A stretch of 64,000 bases of DNA from Catellatospora coxensis (GCF_016862635.1 NZ_BONI01000019.1:1-64000); one strand, 5' to 3'; positions 1 to 8,249 are shown, numbered from the stretch's first letter. Notes: a model not told the origin generated them from the letters alone. Made by a program: numbers and translations.

Positions 1-1
1 G

Positions 2-82
2 GGCCTGTCCACCGGCACCGGTTTCCTCGGCGGCGCGAAGTGGCACGACTTCTTCGGCCTCAACGGGGAGACGACGCTGTGA
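2..82 (+). CDS. C-terminal end of an FG-GAP/VCBS repeat protein (5' truncated by window)
   Basis: Only the last 26 codons and the TGA stop are inside the window. They read [20 protein letters not shown] followed by NGETTL. This is almost identical to the C-terminus of the next gene, which ends with the same 20 residues except for one T/N change just after. The upstream gene is therefore a close paralog ending in the same beta-propeller-type FG-GAP repeat. Its stop overlaps the GTG start of the downstream gene (GTGA), which suggests translational coupling. Nothing can be said about its N-terminus. Confidence 0.75.
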   Translation, partial: GLSTGTGFLGGAKWHDFFGLNGETTL

Positions 83-2148
83 GACAGCGGCTTGCGCTCC
101 TGATCGCCGCGGCGATCCTGCTGCCGGTCGGCGTCGCCGCCCCGGCAGCGGGGTCGGCCCCGGCCGCACCCGCCGCACCCGCCGCGGCTCCACTGGCAGC
201 GGCGGGCACGGCACAGCGCATCGCCAAGCTGACCGGCCCCGGCTCGATGAACGCCACCGACACCAAGTGGCAGCTCAAGGCCACCGACCTGGGCATCATG
301 TGGGACAACGGCGCGGGGCAGATCCTGACCGCGTTCGGTGACACGTTCGGCAACGGCTGGACCGGGCCCGGTGGCGGCGTCGGCAACGGCGCGACCATCG
401 ACTGGCGCTGCAACACCCTGGTCCGCAGCACCGACCGGGAACTGGCCGACGGCATGACGTTCGACAACGCCGTGCTGGACCGGGCCGGCCACGCCGGGAC
501 GCTGCTGCCCTGCAAGCAGATCAACTTCGACGAGATGACGGTCATCCCGACCGCCGGCGTCTCCGTCGGCAACCGCCAGTACCTGCACTACATGTCGGTG
601 CGCAACTGGGGTGAGCCGGGCCGCTGGTACACCAACCACTCCGGCATCGCGTACTCCGACAACAACGGCCAGACCTGGGTCAAGCACCCGACCGCGCGCT
701 GGAACAACACCCCGGCCTGGGACAACCGGTTCCAGATGGGCGCGTTCCTGCGCGAGCGGGGCTTCGTGTACCTGGTCGGCACGCCCAACGGGCGCTTCGG
801 CTCGGCGTACCTGGCCCGGGTGCCCGAGGCGCAGGTCCTCGACCCGGCGGCGTGGCGCTACTGGAACGGCAGCACCTGGGTCACCGACCAGTGGGCGTCC
901 GCGGTCATCGCGCCGGGGCCGGTCAGCGAGGTGTCCGTGCAGTACAGCCGGTACCTCGGCAAGTACGTGATGGCGTACCTGAACGAGTCCCGGGCGGCGA
1001 TCGTGCTGCGCACGGCCCCGTCGATCACCGGGCCGTGGGGTCCGGAGGAGGTCATCGCCACCGGCGCGGCCTACCCCGGCCTGTACGGCGCGTTCCTCCA
1101 CCCCTGGTCGGCCGCGTCGAACAGCCCGTGGCTGTACTTCACCATGTCGCAGTGGGACCCGTACAACGTGTACCTGATGCGGGTCCGGCTCACCGGCGGC
1201 GGCATGTTCGCCGGCTCGGACACCGACGTCACCGGTGACGGCAAGGACGACCTGGTCACCTTCACCCAGAACGGCCTCGCCGACAGCTACGTCGCCGCCA
1301 GCAGCGGCGGCGGGTTCGGGCCGGGCGTGAAGTGGCACGACTTCTTCGCCCCGGCCGGGGAGACGCCGCTGACCGGCGACGTCGACGGCGACGGCCGCGC
1401 CGACGCGATCACCTTCGTGCACGGCAACGGCGACGTGTACGTGGCCCGCTCCACCGGGACCGGCTTCGGCCCCGGCGTGAAATGGCACGACTGGTTCGCG
1501 CTCGGCAACGAGATCCCGGCGGTCGGCGACGTCGACGGCGACGGCAGGGACGACATCGTCACCTTCACCCACGACGCCGCCGCCGACGTGTACGTGGCCC
1601 TGTCCACCGGCACGTCGTTCAGCGGCACCACGGTGAAGTGGCACGAGTTCTTCGCCCCGGCGGGCGAGTTCCCGGCCCTGGGCGACGTCGACGGCGACGG
1701 CAGGGACGACCTGATCACGTTCACGCAGGGGCCCGCGAGCGCCGCCGACGTGATCGTGAGCCTGTCCACCGGCACCGGGTTCGGCCCGGCCGCCAAGTGG
1801 CACGACCTGTTCGCCGTCGGCAGCGAGTCACCACGCGTCGGCGACGTCAACGGCGACGGCCGGGCCGACATCGTCACGTTCACCTGCAACGCCGACGCCG
1901 ACGTGTACGCGGCGGTGTCGAACGGTTCTGCGTTCGTCGGCACCACGGTGAAGTGGAACGACTTCTTCTGCACCGCGGGGGAGTTCCCGTACCTGGCCGA
2001 CGTCAACGGCGACGGCAAGGACGACATCGTCGTGTTCACCGGCGACCCGCTCAACGACGTCTACGTCGGCCTGTCCACCGGCACGGGCTTCCTCGGCGGC
2101 GCGAAGTGGCACGACTTCTTCGGGCTGACCGGCGAGACCGCGTTCTGA
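79..2148 (+). CDS. Secreted DUF4185-like protein with six C-terminal FG-GAP/VCBS repeats
   Basis: Predicted 689 aa. An in-frame GTG at 40 exists but lies inside the preceding gene. The GTG at 79 gives a proper signal peptide ([17 protein letters not shown], then an Ala/Pro-rich stretch to about residue 45) and a 4-nt overlap with the upstream stop. Residues about 50-370 look like DUF4185, with FGDTFGNGW and the later VYLMRVRL strand. Some DUF4185 members are endo-D-arabinanases (GH183, established knowledge), so a glycan-active role is possible but unproven. From about residue 380 six repeats of roughly 50-55 aa follow. Each carries a DVDGDGRDD-type calcium-binding loop and a KWHDFFA-type strand, as in FG-GAP/VCBS propellers. 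Likely extracellular and surface- or glycan-binding. Confidence 0.75.
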   Translation: MRQRLALLIAAAILLPVGVAAPAAGSAPAAPAAPAAAPLAAAGTAQRIAKLTGPGSMNATDTKWQLKATDLGIMWDNGAGQILTAFGDTFGNGWTGPGGGVGNGATIDWRCNTLVRSTDRELADGMTFDNAVLDRAGHAGTLLPCKQINFDEMTVIPTAGVSVGNRQYLHYMSVRNWGEPGRWYTNHSGIAYSDNNGQTWVKHPTARWNNTPAWDNRFQMGAFLRERGFVYLVGTPNGRFGSAYLARVPEAQVLDPAAWRYWNGSTWVTDQWASAVIAPGPVSEVSVQYSRYLGKYVMAYLNESRAAIVLRTAPSITGPWGPEEVIATGAAYPGLYGAFLHPWSAASNSPWLYFTMSQWDPYNVYLMRVRLTGGGMFAGSDTDVTGDGKDDLVTFTQNGLADSYVAASSGGGFGPGVKWHDFFAPAGETPLTGDVDGDGRADAITFVHGNGDVYVARSTGTGFGPGVKWHDWFALGNEIPAVGDVDGDGRDDIVTFTHDAAADVYVALSTGTSFSGTTVKWHEFFAPAGEFPALGDVDGDGRDDLITFTQGPASAADVIVSLSTGTGFGPAAKWHDLFAVGSESPRVGDVNGDGRADIVTFTCNADADVYAAVSNGSAFVGTTVKWNDFFCTAGEFPYLADVNGDGKDDIVVFTGDPLNDVYVGLSTGTGFLGGAKWHDFFGLTGETAF

Positions 2149-2155
2149 GAGAGCA

Positions 2156-2187
2156 CTCGGCGGCCGGGTCAGGGCCCGGCCGCCGAG
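2156..2187 (+). terminator. 13-bp perfect GC hairpin after the DUF4185 gene
   Basis: The arms CTCGGCGGCCGGG and CCCGGCCGCCGAG are exactly complementary with a 6-nt loop, starting 8 nt after the stop. There is no T-run, as is common for actinobacterial terminators. Confidence 0.7.
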
Positions 2188-2312
2188 GTCCTTCCGAAAC
2201 CGGATCGAGGCAGGTGGTACGGCAGTAAAATGATCGTGGCCGCTGGCGGTTCCACCCCGGCCGGGCCGTGCGGTCCGGAACGGCGGCGCAGAGCGCACGA
2301 GGGGACGCTGCC

Positions 2313-2933
2313 ATGGAAATCCTTCCCGCCTCGATGTTCGTGCCGGTGGCGCTCGGCTTCTTCGGACTCGCCACCGGCTACCTGATCTACGGCCCGCAGG
2401 AGCTGTTCGGCTATCCGCCCCGCGACCGCCAGGTCGACCGGAGCAACGGCGTATGGGGCATCCTGATGCCCGGTTTCTGCCAGTTCCTGGTCGGCCTCTA
2501 CCTGTTCGTGGGACTGACCTGGTTCGAGGTCTTCACCACCAACAAGACGCTGTACATGGCCGCCCTGGCGTTCAGCGCCTACGGCATCCACTGGTTCGCC
2601 CTGGGCTGGATCCGGCTGCAGGGCTCCGACGCCAGGCCCAACGGATACATGTCGATCCCGTTCGTGCTGCTCGGCATCCTCGGCATGATCGTCTTCTTCA
2701 AGGCCGGGGACTGGCCCCTCGGCCTGCTCTTCACCGGCCTGATGCTGGTGTACGTCGCGGAGTTCTTCGCCAGCTTCAACATCGGCGGCAAGCCCGCGCT
2801 CGACGGCCGGCCGGCGAGCAACCCGGGCCAGAAGGTGCTGGGCCTGCTGCACATCGTGGTCGGCCTGTGGCTGGTCTACCTGACCTTCGCCGCCACGCTC
2901 AACCTGGCCTCGGGCTCGGACCTGCCCGCCTGA
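2313..2933 (+). CDS. Multi-pass membrane protein resembling the GPR1/FUN34/YaaH (acetate uptake) family
   Basis: 206 aa. The ATG at 2313 has a GAGGGG-type SD about 7 nt upstream; an upstream alternative start at 2268 has none. About six hydrophobic segments fill the protein, for example PVALGFFGLATGYLIYG near the N-terminus and VLGLLHIVVGLWLVYLTFAA near the C-terminus. The pattern NGVWGILMPGFCQFLVGLY and the later SAYGIHWFALGW recalls the SSYGAFW signature region of acetate/succinate uptake proteins, but the typical N-terminal NPxPLGL motif is not evident. Family assignment is therefore tentative. It stands alone between a terminator and a 220-nt gap, so it is probably a single-gene unit. Confidence 0.45.
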   Translation: MEILPASMFVPVALGFFGLATGYLIYGPQELFGYPPRDRQVDRSNGVWGILMPGFCQFLVGLYLFVGLTWFEVFTTNKTLYMAALAFSAYGIHWFALGWIRLQGSDARPNGYMSIPFVLLGILGMIVFFKAGDWPLGLLFTGLMLVYVAEFFASFNIGGKPALDGRPASNPGQKVLGLLHIVVGLWLVYLTFAATLNLASGSDLPA

Positions 2934-2946
2934 GCAACCGGGCCGC

Positions 2947-2960
2947 TGTGACCTGTCACA
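2947..2960. promoter_or_regulatory. Palindrome TGTGACCTGTCACA downstream of the membrane gene
   Basis: Perfect 6+2+6 inverted repeat in the 220-nt gap before the c-di-GMP gene. It matches a GTG-N6-CAC arrangement, as seen in some actinobacterial Crp sites, but the TGTGA/TCACA half-sites are two bases closer than the classical spacing. It could equally be an incidental hairpin after the stop at 2933. The rest of the gap shows nothing I can name. Confidence 0.25.
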
Positions 2961-3153
2961 AGCCGTGGCCTGCCCCACTCCCACGCCGTATCGCGGTGCC
3001 GCCAGGGCGGCCGTGCTATGCACCCGCACACCTGGCGGCCATACCCCGCCCTGAATGATTATGCGAGACGGCCGAGGCCGCCCCACCGCCGCAGTGGCCA
3101 TCCCTGAGCTGCCTGGATAGCGTTTTCACCAGCTCGACGGGAGGTGGAGCGCC

Positions 3154-4869
3154 ATGCCGCACTCGGCACAGATCGACGTGCTCGCGCAGGACGTGACGAT
3201 GATCAGCGCGCGGGAGGCGTGCACGGCCGTGGGAGAGATCTTCCGCAGCCGGCCGGACACGACCGCGGTCGCGGTCACCGACGGCGACCGCGTCGGCCTG
3301 ATCACCCGGTCCCGGCTGGCCCACGCCGCCGCCCGCGCCGGCGGCCACGCCCGCCACTGCACGGCGGCCAACCTCGCCGACTGGCACCCCCTGCGGCTGC
3401 CCGGCGAACTCACCGCCGTCGCGGCAGCCCACCAGGTCCGCGCCCGCCGGCCGGCGCAGCGCTACGAGGACGTGCTCGTCGACCGCGAGTCCGGCCGGCT
3501 CGGCGCGCTGGCCGTGGTACGGCTGTTCGACGTCGTCGCCGCCCAGTTCGCCGAACGCGCCGACAGCGACCACCTCACCGGCCTGGTCAACCGCGCGAAG
3601 TTCCTCGACCTGGTGATGGACGCCTGCGCCGACGCCGACCACGGCGGCGACCTCGTCGCGGTCGCCTTCATCGACCTCGACGGCATGAAACGCGTCAACG
3701 ACGTACGCGGCCACCGCCAGGGCGACCTGGTGCTCACCCAGGTCGGACGGCAGCTGCGCGAAGCCTCCCGGCCCGGCGAGATCGCCGCCCGGCTCGGCGG
3801 TGACGAATTCGCCGTGCTCCGGCGGGTGCCCCGGCACGTCGACGCCGAAGCCGCCGCGCTCGACCTGGGCCGCCGCTGCGTGCTCGCCATCGGGGCCCGC
3901 GACGGCCGGCAGGACAAGCAGGTGCGCATGCACGCCAGCGTCGGCGTGGCCGTGTCCGCGAGCTGCGGCGAACCGCAGGATTTGGTCGGCGAGGCCGACG
4001 CGGCCATGTACCGGGCCAAGCAGGCCGGCGGCAACCGGGTCGAGGTCGCCCTGCCCGTCGGAGCCGCCTGCGGCGTCCCGGCCGACGGCGACGAGCCCGC
4101 CGTGCTCGCCGCCGTCGCCGAGGACCAGCTGCGCCTGCACTACCAGCCGATCGTGCGGCTCGCCGACCGGCGCATCGACTCGATGGAGGCCCTGCTGCGC
4201 TGGCAGCACCCCGTACGCGGGCTGCTGGCCCCCGGCGAGTTCCTGCCCGCCGCCGCCCGCGCCGGGCACATGCCGCTGCTCGACCGCTGGGTGCTGGGCC
4301 GCGCCTGCGCCGATCTGGCCGAGGTCAGGGCCGCGCTCGGGCGGGCCGCGCCGTCCAAAGTCAACGTGAACATCTCCGCGGCGAGCCTGGAGACCCCGTT
4401 CGACGACATGGTGCTCGACGCGCTCGCCGAGGCCGGCCTGCCGCCGCACTCCCTGCGCCTGGAACTGCCCGAGAACGCCGAGCTGGAAGCCCTGGCCACG
4501 GCGTCGCCCCGGCTGGCGCGGCTCGCCGAGCACGGGGTGCGGCTCACCCTCGACGACATGGGCGCCGGTTCGACGAACCTGCGCTACCTGTCCACTCTGG
4601 ACGTGCAGGGCATCAAGATCGATCGCGGTTTCGTGGCGGGCATGCTGCACAATCCGCGCGACCACGCCGTGGTGAAGCTGCTCAGCGACCTCGGCCACGG
4701 CCTCGGCCTGCGTACCACGGCCGAGGGGGTGGAGAACGCCGAGCAGCTGGCGGTGCTGGACGACCTCGGCGTGCCGTACGCGCAGGGCTTCCACCTCGGC
4801 GCGCCGCAGCCGCTGGCCGCCGTACGCCGCCTCCTCCGGGCCCGCGTCCCCTCCGGGACCGCGATGTGA
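3154..4869 (+). CDS. GGDEF-EAL cyclic-di-GMP synthase/phosphodiesterase with N-terminal CBS-like region
   Basis: 571 aa. The ATG start is preceded by GGGAGGTGG. Residues 1-135 look like a CBS-type or other sensory region without membrane segments. A GGDEF domain follows (about 138-300), with DHLTGLVNR, FIDLDGMKRVND and an intact RLGGDEF at about 213-219, so diguanylate cyclase activity is plausible. An EAL domain occupies about 320-565. EAL is intact at 345-347, VNVNIS, KID, AEGVE and the QGF motif are present, and both acidic residues of the DD loop are kept. The loop that normally reads DDFGTGYSS is DDMGAGSTN, a departure worth noting for metal binding and dimer coupling. Soluble, so a cytoplasmic c-di-GMP turnover enzyme. 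Net direction of activity cannot be told from sequence. Confidence 0.9.
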   Translation: MPHSAQIDVLAQDVTMISAREACTAVGEIFRSRPDTTAVAVTDGDRVGLITRSRLAHAAARAGGHARHCTAANLADWHPLRLPGELTAVAAAHQVRARRPAQRYEDVLVDRESGRLGALAVVRLFDVVAAQFAERADSDHLTGLVNRAKFLDLVMDACADADHGGDLVAVAFIDLDGMKRVNDVRGHRQGDLVLTQVGRQLREASRPGEIAARLGGDEFAVLRRVPRHVDAEAAALDLGRRCVLAIGARDGRQDKQVRMHASVGVAVSASCGEPQDLVGEADAAMYRAKQAGGNRVEVALPVGAACGVPADGDEPAVLAAVAEDQLRLHYQPIVRLADRRIDSMEALLRWQHPVRGLLAPGEFLPAAARAGHMPLLDRWVLGRACADLAEVRAALGRAAPSKVNVNISAASLETPFDDMVLDALAEAGLPPHSLRLELPENAELEALATASPRLARLAEHGVRLTLDDMGAGSTNLRYLSTLDVQGIKIDRGFVAGMLHNPRDHAVVKLLSDLGHGLGLRTTAEGVENAEQLAVLDDLGVPYAQGFHLGAPQPLAAVRRLLRARVPSGTAM

Positions 4870-4871
4870 TG

Positions 4872-4930
4872 GACGTTGGCCTATCTCATCGAAGATGATC
4901 GCGCTCCTTTCGCCGAGATAGGCCAACGTC
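4872..4930. terminator. 16-bp perfect inverted repeat between convergent genes
   Basis: GACGTTGGCCTATCTC at 4872-4887 is exactly complementary to GAGATAGGCCAACGTC at 4915-4930, with a 27-nt spacer. It starts right after the GGDEF-EAL stop and lies ahead of the convergent DoxX-like gene's stop, so a bidirectional terminator is the simplest reading. The arms are AT-richer than the surroundings, which is unusual for a terminator here. Confidence 0.55.
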
Positions 4931-4976
4931 TACGTAGGGCGGGGTGGGTGGCGGGTCGGCGGGTGAGTGGGGGTTG

Positions 4977-5345
4977 TCAGCGCCAGGTGGTGGTGGCGAG
5001 GTAGGCGGTGGCGGCGGCGGTCACGAGCAGGGTGATGTTGAGGCCGATGAGGCGGGCCTCGCCGCGCGACAGGTGTACCGCGATGCCGCCGACCTGGATC
5101 AGCGCGAGCCCGGTGGCGGCCGCGACGGCGAGCCAGGTCGCGATGCCGGTCAGCGGCGGCAGGATCAGACCGGCCGCGCCGAGGATCTCCAGCGCGCCGA
5201 TGGTCCGCACCAGCGGCATCGGGACCCGGTCGACCCAGCCCATCATCGGCCGCAGCTGCTCCTGGCTCTGGGTGACCTTCTTGCCGCCGGCGTACAGGTA
5301 GAACAGCGCGAGCAGTGCCGCGACGATCCAGTAGGCGAGTTCCAT
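4977..5345 (-). CDS. DoxX-like small membrane protein
   Basis: 122 aa with four hydrophobic helices: an N-terminal WIVAALLALFYLYAGGKKV, a central LEILGAAGLILPP, then LAVAAATGLALIQVGGIAVH and a C-terminal helix. The YLYAGGKK start and the ALEILGAAGLILP signature are typical of the DoxX_2/DoxX-like family. The exact function of small actinobacterial members is not established. It is transcribed divergently from an HxlR-type regulator, and the 129-nt region between them carries two palindromes, so it is probably the regulator's target, perhaps in electrophile or redox stress (inference). Confidence 0.8.
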   Translation of the reverse strand: MELAYWIVAALLALFYLYAGGKKVTQSQEQLRPMMGWVDRVPMPLVRTIGALEILGAAGLILPPLTGIATWLAVAAATGLALIQVGGIAVHLSRGEARLIGLNITLLVTAAATAYLATTTWR

Positions 5346-5381
5346 GAGCGCTCCCTCGGTGGGCAGAAACGGCGGTGACCA

Positions 5382-5396
5382 GGATGGTTACCATCC
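5382..5396. promoter_or_regulatory. Candidate HxlR operator GGATGGTTACCATCC
   Basis: Perfect 7+1+7 palindrome in the divergent DoxX-like/HxlR intergenic region. It lies about 37 nt upstream of the DoxX-like start and 79 nt upstream of the regulator start. Confidence 0.5.
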
Positions 5397-5440
5397 GGAA
5401 GTCGCCACATCATGCGTCAGCGGGCGGCGGCTTACAAAAG

Positions 5441-5454
5441 GCACACAGGTGTGC
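5441..5454. promoter_or_regulatory. Second palindrome GCACACAGGTGTGC near the HxlR start
   Basis: Perfect 6+2+6 inverted repeat 20 nt upstream of the HxlR ATG, placed to overlap the regulator's own early transcript or promoter. Confidence 0.4.
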
Positions 5455-5474
5455 GTGAGGCACAGGGAGCTGTC

Positions 5475-5849
5475 ATGGAGTACGAGCACACGTGCCTGAT
5501 CCGGGGCGACGGCGGCCAGACGATCCGGGCGATCCTGGACCGGATCTGTAACAAGTGGACACTGCTGATCGTGGCGACCCTCGACCAGGGCACACTGCGC
5601 TTCTCCGACCTGCACCAGCAGATTCCGGGTATCTCCCAGCGCATGCTGACGCTGACCCTGCGCCACCTGGAGAGCGACGGCCTGGTCGCCCGGACGGTGT
5701 ACGCGGAGGTGCCGCCCCGGGTCGAGTACACGCTGACCGCGACGGGCAAGAGCCTGATCCCGCCCGCGCTGGCCCTGGCCGGGTGGGCGATCGAGCACGT
5801 CCCGCACATCGAGGCCAGCCGGGCCGCGTACCAGGCGCGCAACGGGTGA
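5475..5849 (+). CDS. HxlR-family winged-helix transcriptional regulator
   Basis: 124 aa. The ATG at 5475 follows an AGGGAG SD; an earlier in-frame start at 5412 would add 21 residues with no SD. The HxlR pattern is clear: a Cys near the N-terminus (EYEHTC), then ILDRICNKWTLLIVATL, the winged-helix FSDLHQQIPGISQRMLTLTL, the recognition segment LRHLESDGLV and the wing PPRVEYTLTATGKSL. Two cysteines (about residues 7 and 25) sit where redox- or electrophile-sensing members carry them, so thiol sensing is possible but not shown. It probably controls the divergent DoxX-like gene and itself. Confidence 0.88.
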   Translation: MEYEHTCLIRGDGGQTIRAILDRICNKWTLLIVATLDQGTLRFSDLHQQIPGISQRMLTLTLRHLESDGLVARTVYAEVPPRVEYTLTATGKSLIPPALALAGWAIEHVPHIEASRAAYQARNG

Positions 5850-5868
5850 CCCGTGGCAGGATGGCCCG

Positions 5869-6348
5869 ATGCCCGTCGTGGAGGCCGTCGCGATCGTCCC
5901 CGTCCCGCCCGCCGTCGCGTTCGCGGTGTCGCAGACCACGGGTGAGACCCGCTACCGCTGGGATCCGTTCGTACGCGAGCAGCACCTCCTCGGCGGCGCG
6001 GTCCGCCCCGGCAAGGGCGCGCGCACGTTCACCCGCTCGCGGCACGGCCTGACCATGGTCAGCGAGTACGTCTCCTACGCGCCGCCGACGAACGTGGGCA
6101 TGAAGATGGTCCGCGGGCCGTGGTTCTTCGAGATGATGGCGGGCGGCTGGCGCTTCGCCCCGGCGGAGGAGCCGGGGCACACGGTCGCGACGTGGCGTTA
6201 CCACTTCCGCACCCGGCCCGCGCTGCTCCGCCCGGTCGCCGACCGGATCGGGGTGTGGCTGCTCGGGCGGGACATCCGCCGCCGGATCGCCGGGTTCGCC
6301 CGCGGCTGCCAGGACCCGGCGGTGCTGGCGGCGGTCGACGGCGGCTGA
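5869..6348 (+). CDS. SRPBCC (START/polyketide-cyclase-like) family protein
   Basis: 159 aa. It starts with EAVAIVPVPPAVAFAVS, the usual first strand and helix of SRPBCC ligand-binding proteins, followed by YRWDPFVREQHLLGG and GKGARTFTRSR. The late VATWRYHFRTRPALLRPVADRI helix is typical of the family's C-terminal helix. The substrate is unknown. It begins 19 nt after the HxlR stop on the same strand, so it may be co-transcribed with the regulator and part of the same response. Confidence 0.7.
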   Translation: MPVVEAVAIVPVPPAVAFAVSQTTGETRYRWDPFVREQHLLGGAVRPGKGARTFTRSRHGLTMVSEYVSYAPPTNVGMKMVRGPWFFEMMAGGWRFAPAEEPGHTVATWRYHFRTRPALLRPVADRIGVWLLGRDIRRRIAGFARGCQDPAVLAAVDGG

Positions 6349-6379
6349 GACCGTCACCGGTCCGGCGTACGATCCGCCG

Positions 6380-6739
6380 ATGACCGACCACAGTGTCCTG
6401 CTGCGCTTCTCCTTCTTCGAACACGACTGGGACGAGTCCATCGAAGGGGCCGCGGCGATGGAGGCCGAGCTGCTGCGGCGCGCCGCGCAGGGGGAGTGGC
6501 TGGAGGTCGCCGACGAGGAGCCGGACGAGTTCGCCACGTTCGACGAGCTGCGCCTGCGTGCCGAGGAGGTGATCGTCGGCGAGTGGGCGATGCCCGCCGA
6601 AGCGGTCCGGTTTCCCCTCGACAAGCTTCGCGCTCTCATGGCCGAGGGCGGCTGGACGTTCGTGGCCGGCGAGTTCTCGGATTTCGAGGGCCACCACAAC
6701 GACACCGAGTTCCTGGTGAAGCTCGGCCGGGCCGCCTGA
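6380..6739 (+). CDS. Small acidic protein of unknown function
   Basis: 119 aa, rich in Asp/Glu, with no signal peptide or membrane segment. It begins MTDHSVLLRFSFFEHDWDES and ends with EFLVKLGRAA. I do not recognise the family. The alternating acidic helices (AAMEAELLRRAAQ, ELRLRAEEVIVGEW) suggest a small alpha/beta fold. It is 31 nt downstream of the SRPBCC gene on the same strand, and a strong hairpin follows, so it is probably the last gene of that unit. Confidence 0.6.
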   Translation: MTDHSVLLRFSFFEHDWDESIEGAAAMEAELLRRAAQGEWLEVADEEPDEFATFDELRLRAEEVIVGEWAMPAEAVRFPLDKLRALMAEGGWTFVAGEFSDFEGHHNDTEFLVKLGRAA

Positions 6740-6755
6740 TCCGGTTGCGCCGGCA

Positions 6756-6781
6756 GGGCGGCGTGCGGCCGCACGCCGCCC
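6756..6781. terminator. Bidirectional hairpin terminator
   Basis: GGGCGGCGTGC and GCACGCCGCCC pair perfectly around a 4-nt loop, exactly between the convergent stops at 6739 and 6791. Confidence 0.75.
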
Positions 6782-6790
6782 CCGGTGTCG

Positions 6791-7378
6791 TCAGGTGAGC
6801 TGGCCGTACGCGTCCACCAGCAGCCATACTCCGAACAGGACGAACAGCGCGGCCGCGCCGTACCTCACGGCCCGCTCCGGCAGGCTGCGGCCCAGCCACC
6901 GGCCGACCAGGATGGCCAGCGCGTCGGCGGCGACCATGCCGACGGTGGAGCCGACCCAGGTGCCGAACCAGCCGTGCTGGGTGGCCAGGGTGATGGTGGC
7001 CAGCATCGTCTTGTCGCCGAGTTCGGCGAGGAAGAACGCCCCGCCCACGGCCCACAGCGCCGACTTGCCGCCGCGCTGGGCCTTCGTCTTCTCCTCCTCG
7101 GTGAGGCTGTCGCCGCGCAGCGTCCAGGCGGCGAACGCCAGGAACGCCAGGCCCGCCGCCAGCGCGATCCAGCCGGTCGGCAGCGCGCTGCCGAGCCCGA
7201 CGCCGACCCCGACGGACACCAGGTGCACCACGGCGGTGGCGATGGTGATGCCGGCAAGCACGATGCCGGTGCGGTAGCGGGTGGCGAACGTCATCGCCAT
7301 CAGCTGCGACTTGTCACCCAGCTCGGCCACGAAGATGACGCCGAAACTGATCGCCAGAGCGGCGAGGAAACCTTCCAC
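6791..7378 (-). CDS. GDT1/TMEM165-family (UPF0016) divalent cation exporter, probably Mn2+
   Basis: 195 aa from a GTG start at 7378 with GGGAGG 5 nt upstream. Longer in-frame versions run back through the riboswitch and are not credible. The protein is a two-fold repeat of three helices each. Each half carries the family signature: AELGDKSQ in the first and AELGDKTM in the second, the acidic motifs that bind the cation. Bacterial members such as MneA export manganese (established knowledge). The upstream yybP-ykoY element strongly supports Mn2+ as the ligand and substrate here. It should sit in the cytoplasmic membrane. Confidence 0.9.
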   Translation of the reverse strand: MEGFLAALAISFGVIFVAELGDKSQLMAMTFATRYRTGIVLAGITIATAVVHLVSVGVGVGLGSALPTGWIALAAGLAFLAFAAWTLRGDSLTEEEKTKAQRGGKSALWAVGGAFFLAELGDKTMLATITLATQHGWFGTWVGSTVGMVAADALAILVGRWLGRSLPERAVRYGAAALFVLFGVWLLVDAYGQLT

Positions 7379-7444
7379 TGTGTCCTCCCGGGACGTGTTC
7401 ACCGGGTGGAAGACGCGCGACGACCTCGACCCGGCATGGACTGC

Positions 7445-7553
7445 CTGGTCGAAGGTCTCGCTCACCTGGCCGGAGCCAGGTCGGGTGGCCGGGTCCGCCG
7501 GAGCGGGCCAGTATGTCGACCACCGCATTGAGGAGCTACTCCCCTTCGCGCCG
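7445..7553 (-). ncRNA. yybP-ykoY Mn2+ riboswitch
   Basis: On the minus strand the conserved AAGGGGAGUAGC (complement of about 7535-7546) is followed by GUCGACAUACUGG. After a GC-rich arm comes GGUGAGCGAGACCUUC, ending near 7450. These are the invariant internal-loop segments of the yybP-ykoY aptamer (Rfam RF00080), which binds Mn2+. It lies about 67 nt upstream of the GDT1-type exporter start, the classic arrangement. The expression platform between aptamer and GTG contains the SD in a CCCGGGAGG context that could be sequestered. The exact off-state pairing is not resolved by eye. Confidence 0.9.
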
Positions 7554-7688
7554 CCGACGCTACCGCAGGCCGTCCGATCATGACGAGTCGAGTGGCGGGG
7601 GACACATGCCCTGCGGCGTCGGGGTTCCTGCGCCGGCCGGATTCGTACCGCCGTGTCGCACCATGAGTGATCATGATTGGATGGGGCG

Positions 7689-8228
7689 ATGCGCGGAGAA
7701 CGTATCGGAGCGATGATCGGCTCCATCGGCGGCCTGGTCTTCATTCTCGTCAACGCGGGAGAGCTGTCCGCGCCGGTGAACACCGTGGCACGGGTCGTCG
7801 GCGTGCCGGCCTTCGTCGCCGTGGTGTGGTTCGCCGTGATCCGCCCGTCGGGCGCGCAGGGCCCGGCCGAACCGCCGTCCCGGCAGGCGATCCGCGTCTA
7901 CGGGTTCTCGGTGACGGCGATGGCGCTGGGCATCCCGGTCGGCGCGAACCTGCTGAACAACGTCGTGCACCAGCCCGCGCTGACGGTGCCGTGGGTGGTG
8001 CTGGTGGTGGGCGCGCACTTCCTGCCGTTCGCGGGCGCCTTCGCCGCCCCCGTCTTCGCCCGGCTGGGCTGGACCATGATCGGCCTGGCCGTCGCCGGGG
8101 GAGTGCTCGCCCTGACCGTCACCCAGGCGGCATCGCCGTGGACCGGCGTGCTGGCCGGCCTCGCGCTGCTGGGCTTCAGCGCCGCCGGTTCGCAGCAGCC
8201 CCGGCCGCAGGCCGAGGCGGCCCACTGA
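7689..8228 (+). CDS. Six-helix integral membrane protein of unknown function
   Basis: 179 aa. The ATG at 7689 is chosen because GGATGGGG lies just upstream. About six hydrophobic segments are visible, including IGSIGGLVFILVNAGEL, VVGVPAFVAVVWFAVI, VPWVVLVVGAHFLPFAGAF and WTGVLAGLALLGFSAAG. The C-terminus is short and hydrophilic. I do not recognise a named family. It is divergent from the riboswitch-controlled exporter and has its own short hairpin after the stop, so it is likely monocistronic. Confidence 0.65.
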   Translation: MRGERIGAMIGSIGGLVFILVNAGELSAPVNTVARVVGVPAFVAVVWFAVIRPSGAQGPAEPPSRQAIRVYGFSVTAMALGIPVGANLLNNVVHQPALTVPWVVLVVGAHFLPFAGAFAAPVFARLGWTMIGLAVAGGVLALTVTQAASPWTGVLAGLALLGFSAAGSQQPRPQAEAAH

Positions 8229-8229
8229 C

Positions 8230-8249
8230 GCGCACCGGCGGCGGTGCGC
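8230..8249. terminator. Short hairpin between convergent genes
   Basis: GCGCACC and GGTGCGC pair around a 6-nt GC loop, between the stops at 8228 and 8260. Confidence 0.5.

Noticed and set aside
1332-2228. Long Arg-rich open frames overlapping the FG-GAP repeats on both strands
   Set aside because: High-GC shadows: low-complexity Arg/Gly/Val-rich translation with no domains, in other frames of a clear gene.
2947-2960. Crp binding site
   Set aside because: Half-sites are two bases closer than a standard TGTGA-N6-TCACA site; kept only as an unnamed palindrome.
3016-4926. 636-codon open frame antisense to the GGDEF-EAL gene
   Set aside because: Shadow of a well-supported gene; composition His/Gly/Val/Glu-rich, no motif.
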